In this document: positions 33,017 to 41,498 of the stretch, in pieces | How positions within the stretch are numbered: position 1 is the stretch's first letter | Layout: every line of letters begins with the position of its first letter | Assembly: GCF_036346105.1 (NCBI RefSeq) | Contig: NZ_CP107811.1 | Span: 1,922,001-1,986,000 of the forward strand | From: Streptomyces sp. NBC_00539 | Lineage (GTDB): Bacteria; Actinomycetota; Actinomycetes; Streptomycetales; Streptomycetaceae | Reading direction: 5' to 3' | Length of the DNA stretch: 64,000 nucleotides | Notes under the pieces: model-generated | What the model was told of the DNA's origin: nothing | Database searches by the model: none | The model's input: the letters and a program-made list of their open reading frames with translations, nothing else | Position numbers and translations under genes: made by a program

Positions 33017-34279
33017 TCACCGGTCGCTCCCCGCGCCCCGGCGGGAGGGGCGGCGGTCCGTCCTCGGGCGACGGCCGGCCGGGCCGGTGCCGGCGGCGGG
33101 CCGCTTGCGGCGCGGCTCACGGCGCCTGCGTTCCTGCCGCAGGCACTCCCTGAGCCCCTCCGGGTCGATGCCTTCGTTGCAGGCGTGGTGGAGGAGCTGG
33201 GCGAACCTGTAGTCGGCGTCCGCCTGCAGGGCGAGCCCGAGCGCGATCCGTGCGGTCGGCTCGTCCCCGGTGGACCAGGACACCCAGCCCGCCAAGGTCA
33301 GCGGGGCGGCGGCGTGTTCCCCGTACGCCCCGACGCAGCGCCGGGCCAGGGCACGCCACAGCCGCAGGGCCACGCCCGCCTCCTCGTCCTCCATCCATTC
33401 GGCGGCGATGTCGCGGACCTCCCGGTCCTGGAGGCCGATGATCACCGCGGCGGCCTCGTCGTGGCCGAGCAGGGCGTCGTCCCAGCCGTCGGCGCCGGGG
33501 CCTGTCCCGGCGGGCGGCGCGAGGGTCATGCGCCGCATCAGGGTCCGGGCCATCGCGAGGGTCTGCGCCCCGACCTCCTCCCGGCTCGTCCCGTCGAGGA
33601 TCTTCGGGACCAGGGCGACGGCGGCGCGTTCCAAGGCCTTCTCCTGCTCGACGGCTTCCGCCCCTCCGAGAGGTGCCAGGCGGGCCTCGATCTCCTTGAG
33701 GGATCCGCGGACCTGGATCCCGGCGAAGGTGGCTGCGGCGGCCATGACCGAGGTGCCCGGCAGGGCCATCGGGTTGCCTTCCGCCGGACAGCAGCGCTCG
33801 TCGGGACAGGTGTAGGACCAGTAGCGGCCGCCGGAGAGGCACAGGGCTTCCAGGACGGGCACGTCGAGCGCCCCACAGGCGAGCCGCAGCCGGTGGGCGA
33901 GCGGCCGCAGCCGGGTCATCACCCGCTGCGCGCTCTCCCCGGCGAGCGGGTCCCGGCAGAGGAAGACGACGATGCCGTCGGGCTTGCCGCCCCGGCGCTC
34001 GCTGCCCCGGATCAGGGTTTCGGCGGCCTGCCGGGCGGTGTCCTCCCATTCCGGGGGCGCCGCCGGGATGCCCACCCGGAGACGGCCGCCGAAGCGCCCG
34101 CCGTCGCCGTGGACGGCGACCAGTACCAGCGAGTCCGTCGGGTGGAAGCCGAGCATGTAGGGCAGTGCGTCGGCCAGCTCGGCCGGGCTGCGCAAGGTGA
34201 TCTGGGAGGGCGTGGGTGATCCGGACGGGCTGGTGGACCGCCGTCCGGACGGACTGGGTGATTCGTTGTTCTTCGTCAT
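33017..34279 (-). CDS. DUF4192 domain protein
   Basis: This 420-residue protein has a low-complexity Ser/Pro start, then the DUF4192 domain (LRSPAELADALPYMLGFHPTDSLVLVAVHGDGG) and a long helical middle. A Cys-rich loop YTCPDERCCPAEGN (about residues 160-175) may bind metal. The last 35 residues are Arg-rich and probably bind nucleic acid or are disordered. DUF4192 is confined largely to actinobacteria and has no assigned function. The ATG at 34279 lies 103 bp from the divergent RecQ-fusion gene, so shared regulation is possible. Confidence 0.85.
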   Translation of the reverse strand: MTKNNESPSPSGRRSTSPSGSPTPSQITLRSPAELADALPYMLGFHPTDSLVLVAVHGDGGRFGGRLRVGIPAAPPEWEDTARQAAETLIRGSERRGGKPDGIVVFLCRDPLAGESAQRVMTRLRPLAHRLRLACGALDVPVLEALCLSGGRYWSYTCPDERCCPAEGNPMALPGTSVMAAAATFAGIQVRGSLKEIEARLAPLGGAEAVEQEKALERAAVALVPKILDGTSREEVGAQTLAMARTLMRRMTLAPPAGTGPGADGWDDALLGHDEAAAVIIGLQDREVRDIAAEWMEDEEAGVALRLWRALARRCVGAYGEHAAAPLTLAGWVSWSTGDEPTARIALGLALQADADYRFAQLLHHACNEGIDPEGLRECLRQERRRREPRRKRPAAGTGPAGRRPRTDRRPSRRGAGSDR

Positions 34280-34381
34280 GCGTCGACGGTCCCGCGCCTG
34301 ATCATTTCGCGAAAGGCCTGTGGATAACTCCCCGACCCGTTCAGATTTCAACATCCACAGGCCGGGTGCGGCATTGGCGCG

Positions 34382-36571
34382 ATGTCAGAGGCATCGGGTT
34401 GCATGGGGGGCATGAACGCAGACCTGAGGTCCTCGGCCGATTCCGTACTCGCCCGTCTGGTGGGCGACGCCACGGGCACCGCGCGGCTGCGCGAGGACCA
34501 GTGGCGGGCGATCGAAGCCCTCGTCGCGGACAAGCGGCGTGCGCTGGTGGTCCAGCGCACGGGCTGGGGCAAGTCGGCGGTCTACTTCGTCGCCACCTCG
34601 CTGCTGCGGGCGAGCGGAGCCGGTCCGACCGTGATCGTCTCCCCGCTGCTCGCGCTGATGCGCAATCAGGTCGAGGCGGCAGCCCGGGCGGGGATCCACG
34701 CCCGCACCATCAATTCCGCCAATCCCGAGGAGTGGGAAGGGATCCAGGCCGAGGTCGCGGCCGGCGAGGTCGATGTCCTCCTGGTGAGCCCGGAACGGCT
34801 CAACAACCCGGACTTCCGGGACCAGGTGCTTCCCAAGCTGTCCGCCGCCACGGGCCTCCTCGTGGTCGACGAGGCGCACTGCATCTCCGACTGGGGGCAC
34901 GACTTCCGCCCCGATTACCGCCGGCTGCGCACCATGCTGGCCGATCTCCCGCCGGGCGTCCCCGTGCTGGCCACCACCGCCACGGCGAACGCCCGGGTCA
35001 CCGCCGACGTCGCCGAGCAGCTGGGCACCGGCGCCGGAACGGACGCCCTGGTGCTGCGCGGGCCGCTCGACCGGGAGAGCCTGAGCCTGTCGGTACTGTC
35101 CCTTCCCGACGCCGCGCACCGGCTCGCGTGGCTCGCCGACCACCTCGGCGAGCTCCCCGGGTCCGGGATCATCTACACGCTGACCGTGGCGGCCGCCGAG
35201 GAGGTCACCGCCTACCTGCGCCACCGGGGCCACACGGTCTCCTCGTACACGGGCAAGACCGAGAACGCCGACCGGGAGCAGGCCGAGAACGACCTGCAGG
35301 CCAACCGCGTCAAGGCCCTCGTCGCCACGTCCGCCCTCGGCATGGGCTTCGACAAGCCCGACCTGGGTTTCGTGGTGCACCTGGGATCGCCCTCCTCCCC
35401 CATCGCCTATTACCAGCAGGTGGGTCGCGCGGGCCGTGGCGTGGAGCACGCGGAGGTGCTGCTCCTGCCGGGCCGTGAAGACGAGGCCATCTGGCAGTAC
35501 TTCGCCTCCGTGGCCTTCCCGCCGGAGGAGCAGGTGCGCCGGACGCTGGACGTACTGGCCCAGGCGGGGCGGCCGTTGTCGCTCCCCGCGCTGGAGCCGC
35601 TGGTCGACCTGCGGCGCACCCGCCTGGAGACGATGCTCAAGGTCCTGGACGTGGACGGCGCCGTACACCGGGTGAAGGGCGGTTGGACCTCGACGGGTGA
35701 AGCGTGGACCTACGACGCCGAGCGCTACGCGTGGGTGGCCCGGCAGCGGGCGGCCGAACAGCAGGCGATGCGCGACTACGCGTCGACCACCGCGTGCCGG
35801 ATGGAATTCCTGCGCCGCCAGCTCGACGACGAGGAAGCCGTGCCCTGCGGCCGCTGCGACAACTGCGCGGGAGCCCGCTTCACCGCGGAGGTCTCCAGCA
35901 CCGCCCTGGACACCGCCCGAGGTGAACTGGGGCGCCCCGGCGTCGAACTGGAGCCCCGCAAGATGTGGCCGACGGGCCTCACGGCCGTGGGCGTGGACCT
36001 CAAGGGCCGTATCCCGGCCGGGGAGCAGGCTTCCACAGGGCGTGCGCTCGGCCGGCTCTCCGACATCGGCTGGGGCAACCGGCTGCGCCCGATGCTCGCC
36101 CGGCAGTCGCCCGATCAGCCGGTTCCGGACGATGTCGCGCAGGCGGTGGTCGCAGTGCTCGCCGACTGGGCCCGGGGCCCGGGCGGTTGGGCTTCGGGGG
36201 CTCCTGCCGCCCCCGCACGACCGGTCGGGGTCGTCGCGTTGCCCTCGCGCAGCCGTCCGCAGCTGGTCGGCTCCCTGGCGGCGCGGATCGCCGAGGTCGG
36301 GAGGATGCCGCTGCTCGGAGCGCTCTCCTACACGGACGCGGCACCGGAGTTCGGCCTTCCCTCCTCCAACAGCGCCCAGCGCGTCCGAGGGCTCCATCTG
36401 GCCTTGACCGTACCTCCTGCCCTGGCTGCGACACTGGCGCAGGCGGACGGTCCGGTGCTGCTCGTGGATGACCGCGCGGAGAGCGGCTGGACGCTCGCGG
36501 TGGCCGCCCGGCTGCTCCGCCGGGCGGGCGCGAAGGAGGTGTTCCCCCTGGTGCTGGCGCTCCAGCCATAA
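34382..36571 (+). CDS. RecQ-family DNA helicase fused to a phosphoribosyltransferase-like domain
   Basis: In this 729-residue protein, residues about 35-350 are the two helicase lobes with motif I RTGWGKSA, motif II DEAHCISDWGHDFRPDY and motif VI YYQQVGRAGR. A RecQ-type zinc site lies at about 470-500 (C...CGRCDNC). The last 150 residues are not HRDC: they end in LLVDDRAESGWTLAVAARLL, which matches the PRPP-binding loop of type I phosphoribosyltransferases. RecQ unwinds forks and recombination intermediates; the added domain may bind PRPP or a nucleotide and sense precursor supply. The ATG at 34382 is the longest sensible start; ATGs at 34403 and 34412 are alternatives. It is divergent from the DUF4192 gene and followed by a small unknown gene. 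Confidence 0.9.
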   Translation: MSEASGCMGGMNADLRSSADSVLARLVGDATGTARLREDQWRAIEALVADKRRALVVQRTGWGKSAVYFVATSLLRASGAGPTVIVSPLLALMRNQVEAAARAGIHARTINSANPEEWEGIQAEVAAGEVDVLLVSPERLNNPDFRDQVLPKLSAATGLLVVDEAHCISDWGHDFRPDYRRLRTMLADLPPGVPVLATTATANARVTADVAEQLGTGAGTDALVLRGPLDRESLSLSVLSLPDAAHRLAWLADHLGELPGSGIIYTLTVAAAEEVTAYLRHRGHTVSSYTGKTENADREQAENDLQANRVKALVATSALGMGFDKPDLGFVVHLGSPSSPIAYYQQVGRAGRGVEHAEVLLLPGREDEAIWQYFASVAFPPEEQVRRTLDVLAQAGRPLSLPALEPLVDLRRTRLETMLKVLDVDGAVHRVKGGWTSTGEAWTYDAERYAWVARQRAAEQQAMRDYASTTACRMEFLRRQLDDEEAVPCGRCDNCAGARFTAEVSSTALDTARGELGRPGVELEPRKMWPTGLTAVGVDLKGRIPAGEQASTGRALGRLSDIGWGNRLRPMLARQSPDQPVPDDVAQAVVAVLADWARGPGGWASGAPAAPARPVGVVALPSRSRPQLVGSLAARIAEVGRMPLLGALSYTDAAPEFGLPSSNSAQRVRGLHLALTVPPALAATLAQADGPVLLVDDRAESGWTLAVAARLLRRAGAKEVFPLVLALQP

Positions 36572-36785
36572 CGAATGCGTCATGCACGGCGTGGCGGGGC
36601 AAGGATATGAACGGCATACCGGCGAATTCCGGTCGGTGGCCCCAAATGCTCATTGCCCCACGCTCGCGGGCCACGCGAGAATCGGAGAGCTCCCGCTCGG
36701 CTCGTCGGCACTCCCCAGGGCCGTGCCGCGGCGCGCCCACATCCCAGCCGTGCCCGTCCGCGGGCGTGTACCCGAAGGGAGGACC

Positions 36786-37415
36786 GTGACCATCGGATTC
36801 GCCCCGCCCTCGACCACGTCCCTGATCACGGCCACCGGCGGCGCCAGCCGGCACGGCAGACTGCTCGAACCCGCCGAATGGTCGGCGGCGGGGGTGCCCC
36901 TGCTGAGCAATCCGCGCGAGGTCGTCAGCGGGCTGCACTCCAGGCACCACCCCGTACCGTCCACCGCCGTGATCGCCGTGCTCGACCCGGAGGAACGGCT
37001 GGTGGCGAGCGCCTCGTTCGTGCAACGGTCGGCCTCGGCCGACGGCTGGGAGTACCGCAACGCCCTTCTGTCCCGGCTGCGTCGCGTCCTGCCGCACGAC
37101 CTGCGGCGCCGGACCCCCGTGCGCACGGCGGTGCTCTTGTACTGCCGTGAGGGCGACGAGCGGTGGACCGAGGAGGACGGCGCCTGGATGTGGGGGCTGC
37201 GGGACGCGTGCACCCTGCACGGGTTGCGCTGCGGTGCGTACATCACGCTGACGCACGGGGGCTGGCACGTGCTCGGCGAAGGCCGCGGCGGCCGCAGACC
37301 CAGTTCGGACTCCCGCCCCGAGTTCCTCGGCGCCACGTCGGCCGAACCGGCCCGGGCGCCCCTGCGCACCGGCGGCGGCTCGGCCGAGGCGTTGCGTCAC
37401 ACCGCCGCACGCTGA
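36786..37415 (+). CDS. Hypothetical protein with a degenerate RadC/JAB-like pattern
   Basis: This 209-residue protein has an ordered core at about residues 30-165 and a disordered tail after it (GRGGRRPSSDSRPE onward). The beta-strand block AVIAVLDPEERLVASASFV and the helix-strand block LRDACTLHGLRCGAYITL-HGGWHVL line up by eye with the RadC type of JAB fold, but the HxHPSG metal site is missing. The GTG at 36786 follows GGGAGGACC. The position just after the RecQ fusion hints at a DNA-repair setting. I do not recognise a named family; the similarity is a visual judgement. Confidence 0.7.
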   Translation: MTIGFAPPSTTSLITATGGASRHGRLLEPAEWSAAGVPLLSNPREVVSGLHSRHHPVPSTAVIAVLDPEERLVASASFVQRSASADGWEYRNALLSRLRRVLPHDLRRRTPVRTAVLLYCREGDERWTEEDGAWMWGLRDACTLHGLRCGAYITLTHGGWHVLGEGRGGRRPSSDSRPEFLGATSAEPARAPLRTGGGSAEALRHTAAR

Positions 37416-37515
37416 GCCCGTCGCCGGCCCGGTGCGGCTGTAGCACTCCGCCCGGGCCCGGCCCGGCGGCGCGGGGCTGCAGCGGGGCCGACTCCCGGCC
37501 CGCCCCGCTCTCCCC

Positions 37516-37535
37516 GCCCGTACCGGAGTACGGGC
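37516..37535. terminator. Hairpin between convergent genes
   Basis: Perfect 8-bp arms GCCCGTAC and GTACGGGC with a 4-nt loop CGGA lie between the stops of the two convergent genes. Confidence 0.65.
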
Positions 37536-37537
37536 CG

Positions 37538-38200
37538 TCAGACCCCCGCGCCGAGCACGGAGTTGATCTGCTGCGCGTCGCCGCACACGATCAGCAGCGC
37601 ACCAGCCCGGGCGAGCGCGACCGGCAGCGCGCCGGCCACCGCGTCGAGCGGACCGCCGTTGGCCGCGAAGACCACGACCGGACGGCCCGCGGCGCGTTCG
37701 GCCTGCGCCGCGTCCGCGTAGAAGACGTCGTCCCGGGCATCGTGCTGCGCCCAGTACTCGGCCTCGCCGAAGGACAGTTCGTGGGCGGCCCACGGGTGCG
37801 GGTCGCCGGTGGTGAGCACCAGGATGTCACCGGGCGCGCGCCCGGTGTCGAGCAGTAGGTCGACGGCCTCTTCGGCCGCGTCCAGCGCACCCTCGGCCGA
37901 GGCCGGGATCAGCTGGACCTGGGGCACCGCCGCCGAGACGGACGGCGTGGTGGGGGCTGCGGCAACGGGTCCGGGGGTGGTGGCCTGCGCCGCACGCTGC
38001 ACGGGCGGGGCGGGCCTGGGGACGCCTCCCGCGCGGCCGGCCGCTGCGGGGGAGGGACCGGGGCGCCCGGGCCGGGGTACGGCTGCGGGACGCGGACCAG
38101 GTACGGGGCGGGGGGTCTGCGCGGTGCGGCTCGCGGCCGGCGTGACGCGGGGACCCTGGGCACTCTCGTGAATCTGAGGCTCCTCGGGGGTGAGAGGCAT
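37538..38200 (-). CDS. Pro/Ala-rich protein with a stand-alone helicase-C-like domain
   Basis: In this 220-residue protein, residues 1-95 are a Pro/Ala/Arg-rich linker. Residues about 105-220 carry ILVLTTGDPHPW and ALPVALARAGALLIVCGDAQQINSVL, which resemble the end of the second RecA-like domain of UvrD-type helicases (VLVLTT... and the YVALTRARDLLVVVGD element). No Walker A or motif II region exists in the frame, so it cannot be a helicase itself. It may be a remnant or a small module that binds a partner. The ATG at 38200 is chosen for its position and the MPLTPEEP start. It lies just downstream of rnhB on the same strand. Confidence 0.65.
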   Translation of the reverse strand: MPLTPEEPQIHESAQGPRVTPAASRTAQTPRPVPGPRPAAVPRPGRPGPSPAAAGRAGGVPRPAPPVQRAAQATTPGPVAAAPTTPSVSAAVPQVQLIPASAEGALDAAEEAVDLLLDTGRAPGDILVLTTGDPHPWAAHELSFGEAEYWAQHDARDDVFYADAAQAERAAGRPVVVFAANGGPLDAVAGALPVALARAGALLIVCGDAQQINSVLGAGV

Positions 38201-38259
38201 GAGTTGACATCTATCAAACACCGGTACGAAACGTACCGGCGTATGGCACGTGGACGCGA

Positions 38260-38970
38260 TCAGAAATCGAAGCCGAGTTGGCCTCCGTTTTCCAGCTCCG
38301 TCGATTCCTCGCTGCGGCGCACCTTCTTGAGGTGCCGCCACCGGGGCAGCGCGTCGAGGTACGACCACGAGAGCCGGTGGTACGGGGTGGGGCCCAGCTC
38401 CTCCAGGGCCGCCCGGTGCACGGGCGAGGGGTAGCCGGCGTTCGCGCCGAACGCGAACTCCCTTATCGCGTCGACCTGTTCACCGAGTTCGGCCATCATC
38501 CGGTCGCGCCGGACCTTGGCGATCACCGAGGCCGCGGCGACCGCGACACAGGACTGGTCCCCCTTGATCACCGTACGGACCCGCCAGGGCGACCCGAGGT
38601 AGTCGTGCTTGCCGTCGAGGATCACCGCGTCCGGCCGCACCGGCAGGGCCTCCAGGGCGCGCACCGCCGCGAGCCGCAGGGCGGCGGTCATGCCCAGCTC
38701 GTCGATCTCCTCCGGCGAGGCGTGCCCGAGGCCGTGGGCGGTGACCCAGCCCTCCAGGATGTCGAGCATCGCGTCCCGGCGCTTGGGGGTGAGCAGTTTG
38801 GAGTCGGTGAGTCCCGCGGGCGGCCGGCGCAGGCCGGTGATCGCCGCGCACACGGTGACCGGACCGGCCCAGGCCCCTCGTCCGACCTCGTCGACCCCGG
38901 CGATGACCTTGGCGCCGGTGGTGGCACGGAGGGAGCGCTCGACGGTGTGGGTGGGTGCTTCGTACGGCAT
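38260..38970 (-). CDS. rnhB: Ribonuclease HII
   Basis: This 236-residue enzyme removes single ribonucleotides and RNA from RNA:DNA hybrids. The active-site acids are visible: [11 protein letters not shown] (Asp27, Glu28) and the Asp in [11 protein letters not shown], with conserved [12 protein letters not shown] and HRLSWSYLD blocks. Length is typical. The ATG is at 38970. The C-terminal 25 residues end in LGFDF, which resembles a beta-clamp binding peptide (QLGFDF). The preceding TetR gene is on the same strand 80 bp upstream but looks independent. Confidence 0.96.
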   Translation of the reverse strand: MPYEAPTHTVERSLRATTGAKVIAGVDEVGRGAWAGPVTVCAAITGLRRPPAGLTDSKLLTPKRRDAMLDILEGWVTAHGLGHASPEEIDELGMTAALRLAAVRALEALPVRPDAVILDGKHDYLGSPWRVRTVIKGDQSCVAVAAASVIAKVRRDRMMAELGEQVDAIREFAFGANAGYPSPVHRAALEELGPTPYHRLSWSYLDALPRWRHLKKVRRSEESTELENGGQLGFDF

Positions 38971-39051
38971 GGCGCCAGCAAGGGTACGCCGCCCCGCGCC
39001 GCCTGCACACCCCGCCCCGGGACGGGGACACGGGCCGGGTTGCCCGCGGGG

Positions 39052-39654
39052 TCACACCCGGAGCATCGGCACCATCACCTGGTCGATCAGCTGAGCGACG
39101 TCCTGGTCTCCCCATTCGCTTCCGTACATCTTTGCGCGGTACATCAGCATGGCGGGAATGACGTCGACAATGAACGGAATGTTCGCGTCCGCTCGCACTT
39201 CCCCCCGCTCGATGCCGCGCCGCACAAGGGCTTGGATCACTCCCTGGGCGGGTTGGTGCAGCCCGTTCCAGATCACGCCGCGGAACCGGTCCGCATTGTC
39301 GGGGTCGCATTCGTGAAGTACCGCACGCAGGGCAACGCCGGCGCGTGAGCGCATCACGTCACACATCCGCACACACAACCCGTAGAGGTCATCGCGGATC
39401 GACCCGGTGTCCGGGATCCGGCCCAGCGGCGGCAGTCCGGCGCCGAGCACCTCGGCCACGAGCGCGGCCTTCGACGGCCAGCGCCGGTACAGCGCCGCCT
39501 TCCCCGTCCGCGCGGCGGCCGCGACGCCCTCCATCGTGAGCGCGTTCCAGCCAACGGTGCTCAGCTGCTCCAGCGCCGCGTCCAGGATGGCCCGTTCGAG
39601 CTCCGGGCCCCTCCTGCGCCCCGCAGGCGCCTGCGACCAGGGGGAACCCGTCAT
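39052..39654 (-). CDS. TetR-family repressor of the adjacent MFS pump
   Basis: In this 200-residue protein, residues about 20-65 are the TetR helix-turn-helix (TMEGVAAAARTGKAALYRRWPSK), followed by an all-helical ligand domain. It is divergent from an MFS drug-efflux gene, and the 140-bp gap holds two strong palindromes sharing GTGAACG...CGTTCAC. The protein should repress its own gene and the pump until a hydrophobic ligand binds. The ligand is unknown. The ATG at 39654 precedes MTGSPWSQAPAGRRRG. Confidence 0.93.
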   Translation of the reverse strand: MTGSPWSQAPAGRRRGPELERAILDAALEQLSTVGWNALTMEGVAAAARTGKAALYRRWPSKAALVAEVLGAGLPPLGRIPDTGSIRDDLYGLCVRMCDVMRSRAGVALRAVLHECDPDNADRFRGVIWNGLHQPAQGVIQALVRRGIERGEVRADANIPFIVDVIPAMLMYRAKMYGSEWGDQDVAQLIDQVMVPMLRV

Positions 39655-39703
39655 GCTCCATACCTCCGACCGGCCAGCGCGCCCAGCGCACGCATTTTCG
39701 GCC

Positions 39704-39727
39704 TTAGTGAACGCTTGCGTTCACTAA
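39704..39727. promoter_or_regulatory. TetR operator 1
   Basis: TTAGTGAACGC and GCGTTCACTAA are exact complements around a 2-bp centre. It lies 50-73 bp upstream of the TetR start, so it probably covers that promoter. Confidence 0.88.
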
Positions 39728-39751
39728 ATGTAGCTCCTACGGTGGTGCGCG

Positions 39752-39771
39752 AGTGAACGGATGCGTTCACT
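39752..39771. promoter_or_regulatory. TetR operator 2
   Basis: AGTGAACG-GATG-CGTTCACT has perfect 8-bp arms. It lies 24-43 bp before the MFS start codon and shares the GTGAACG half-site with operator 1. Confidence 0.88.
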
Positions 39772-39794
39772 ATTTCACTTCGGGGGGATCCTCA

Positions 39795-41348
39795 GTGACA
39801 AGCGTTCAACTCGACAAGCCGCGGATATCGGGAGCCGCCCGCCACCCGGGCCGACCCGGTGTGGCGCTCGCGGTGATCGCCGCGTGCCAGCTCATGGTCG
39901 TGCTCGACGCGACGATCGTGAACATCGCGCTGCCCCACATCCAGACCGCGCTCGCCTTCTCCACCACCGACCTGTCCTGGGTGCTCAGCTCCTACACCCT
40001 CACGTTCGGCGGCCTGCTCCTGCTCGGCGGCCGGGCCGGCGACATCCTGGGCCGGCGCCGGGTCTTCATGACCGGAATCCTGCTCTTCACCCTTGCCTCC
40101 CTCCTCGGCGGATTCGCCCAGGAACCCTGGCAGCTCCTGGCCGCCCGCGCCCTCCAGGGAGTCGGCGGCGCCATCGCCTCGCCGACCTCGCTGGCGCTGA
40201 TCACCACGACGTTCGCGGAAGGTCCCGAACGCAACCGGGCCTTCGGCGTGTTCGCCGCCGTCTCGGCCGGCGGCGGCGCGATCGGCCTGCTGGCCGGCGG
40301 CATGCTGACCGAATGGCTCGACTGGCGCTGGGTCCTGTTCGTCAACGTGCCGATCGGCGTCCTGATCGCCGTCCTCGCGCCGCTGTTCATCAGCGAGTCG
40401 GAACGCCACCCGGGCCGTTTCGACATCGCCGGGGCGCTCACCTCCACCGGTGGCATGGCCTCGCTGGTCTACGGATTCATCCGCGCGTCCGAGGACGGGT
40501 GGCGCGACTCGCTCACGATCGGCTCCTTCGCCGCCGCGCTGGTGCTGCTCGCGCTGTTCGTCGTCATCGAGTCCAGGGCGCGCGAACCCATCATCCCGCT
40601 GCGGATGTTCGCCGACCGCAACCGCGCCGGCACCTACGTGATCATGCTCGGCCTGGCCGCGGCGATGTTCGGCATGTTCTTCTTCATCGTCCAGTTCGTG
40701 CAGAACGTGCTCGGCTTCTCACCGATCCAGTCCGGTCTCGGCTTCCTGCCCGTGACCGTCGCCATCGTCACGGCCGCCGGGCTCTCGCAGCGGTTCCTGC
40801 CCCGCTTCGGCCCCAAGCCGTTCATGGTCGCCGGGTCCGCGCTCACCGGTTCGGGCCTGGCCTGGCTGAGCTTCATCGAGACGGACAGCTCGTACGTGTC
40901 CGGGGTGCTCGGGCCGATGGTGCTGTTCGGCTTCGGCATGGGCCTGAACTTCGTGACCCTCACCCTCACCGCCGTCTCCGGGGTTGCACCCCGCGAGGCG
41001 GGCGCGGCCTCCGGGCTGCTCAACGCCAGCCAGCAGGTCGGCGGCTCGCTCGGCCTGTCCATCCTGGTCACCGTCTTCGGCACCGCGAGCCGTGACGAGG
41101 CCACCAAGCAGGTCCCGGCCTTCATGGCGAAGGCGGACCCCGGTCAGCTGGCCGCGTTCAAGGAGACCCATCGGCTGCCCGACCCGTGGGGCGACCTCGT
41201 CCTCACGCAGGGCATCTCCACCGCCTTCCTGGCGGCCGTCGCGATGGCGGGGCTCGCCCTGGCGACCGCGCTCCTGGTGATCCGGGTACGCAAGAGCGAC
41301 CTGGAGGCCCTCAGCGGAACCGCCGCCGAGGCCGGTCCGACGGCCTGA
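39795..41348 (+). CDS. MFS drug-efflux transporter, DHA2 (14-TMS) family
   Basis: This 517-residue protein has about 14 hydrophobic segments. Family markers are LDATIVNIALP in TM1 (motif D1), GGRAGDILGRRRVF between TM2 and TM3 (motif A), and GGGAIGLLAGGMLTEW in the motif C region. DHA2 carriers export cationic or amphipathic drugs by proton antiport. The GTG at 39795 is chosen because a G-rich ribosome-binding stretch precedes it and operator 2 overlaps the longer reading. It is controlled by the divergent TetR repressor through the two palindromes. The substrate is not predictable from the sequence. Confidence 0.92.
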   Translation: MTSVQLDKPRISGAARHPGRPGVALAVIAACQLMVVLDATIVNIALPHIQTALAFSTTDLSWVLSSYTLTFGGLLLLGGRAGDILGRRRVFMTGILLFTLASLLGGFAQEPWQLLAARALQGVGGAIASPTSLALITTTFAEGPERNRAFGVFAAVSAGGGAIGLLAGGMLTEWLDWRWVLFVNVPIGVLIAVLAPLFISESERHPGRFDIAGALTSTGGMASLVYGFIRASEDGWRDSLTIGSFAAALVLLALFVVIESRAREPIIPLRMFADRNRAGTYVIMLGLAAAMFGMFFFIVQFVQNVLGFSPIQSGLGFLPVTVAIVTAAGLSQRFLPRFGPKPFMVAGSALTGSGLAWLSFIETDSSYVSGVLGPMVLFGFGMGLNFVTLTLTAVSGVAPREAGAASGLLNASQQVGGSLGLSILVTVFGTASRDEATKQVPAFMAKADPGQLAAFKETHRLPDPWGDLVLTQGISTAFLAAVAMAGLALATALLVIRVRKSDLEALSGTAAEAGPTA

Positions 41349-41367
41349 GGGGGCAAAACCGTACGCA

Positions 41368-41404
41368 GGCCCGGGCGCCCCGGAACATCCGGCGCGCCCG
41401 GGCC
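41368..41404. terminator. Hairpin between convergent MFS and ADP-ribosylglycohydrolase genes
   Basis: Arms GGCCCGGGCG and CGCCCGGGCC pair perfectly, with further partial pairing toward the loop, 20 nt after the MFS stop. Confidence 0.65.
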
Positions 41405-41498
41405 GCATTGCGCGTCGCCGCCTTACCCGCCCGGCCGCGTTGCACGCCCGGGGCTCCTCCTCACGCGTCGCCGCACTATGCGCCGGGCGCCCCGGCCC

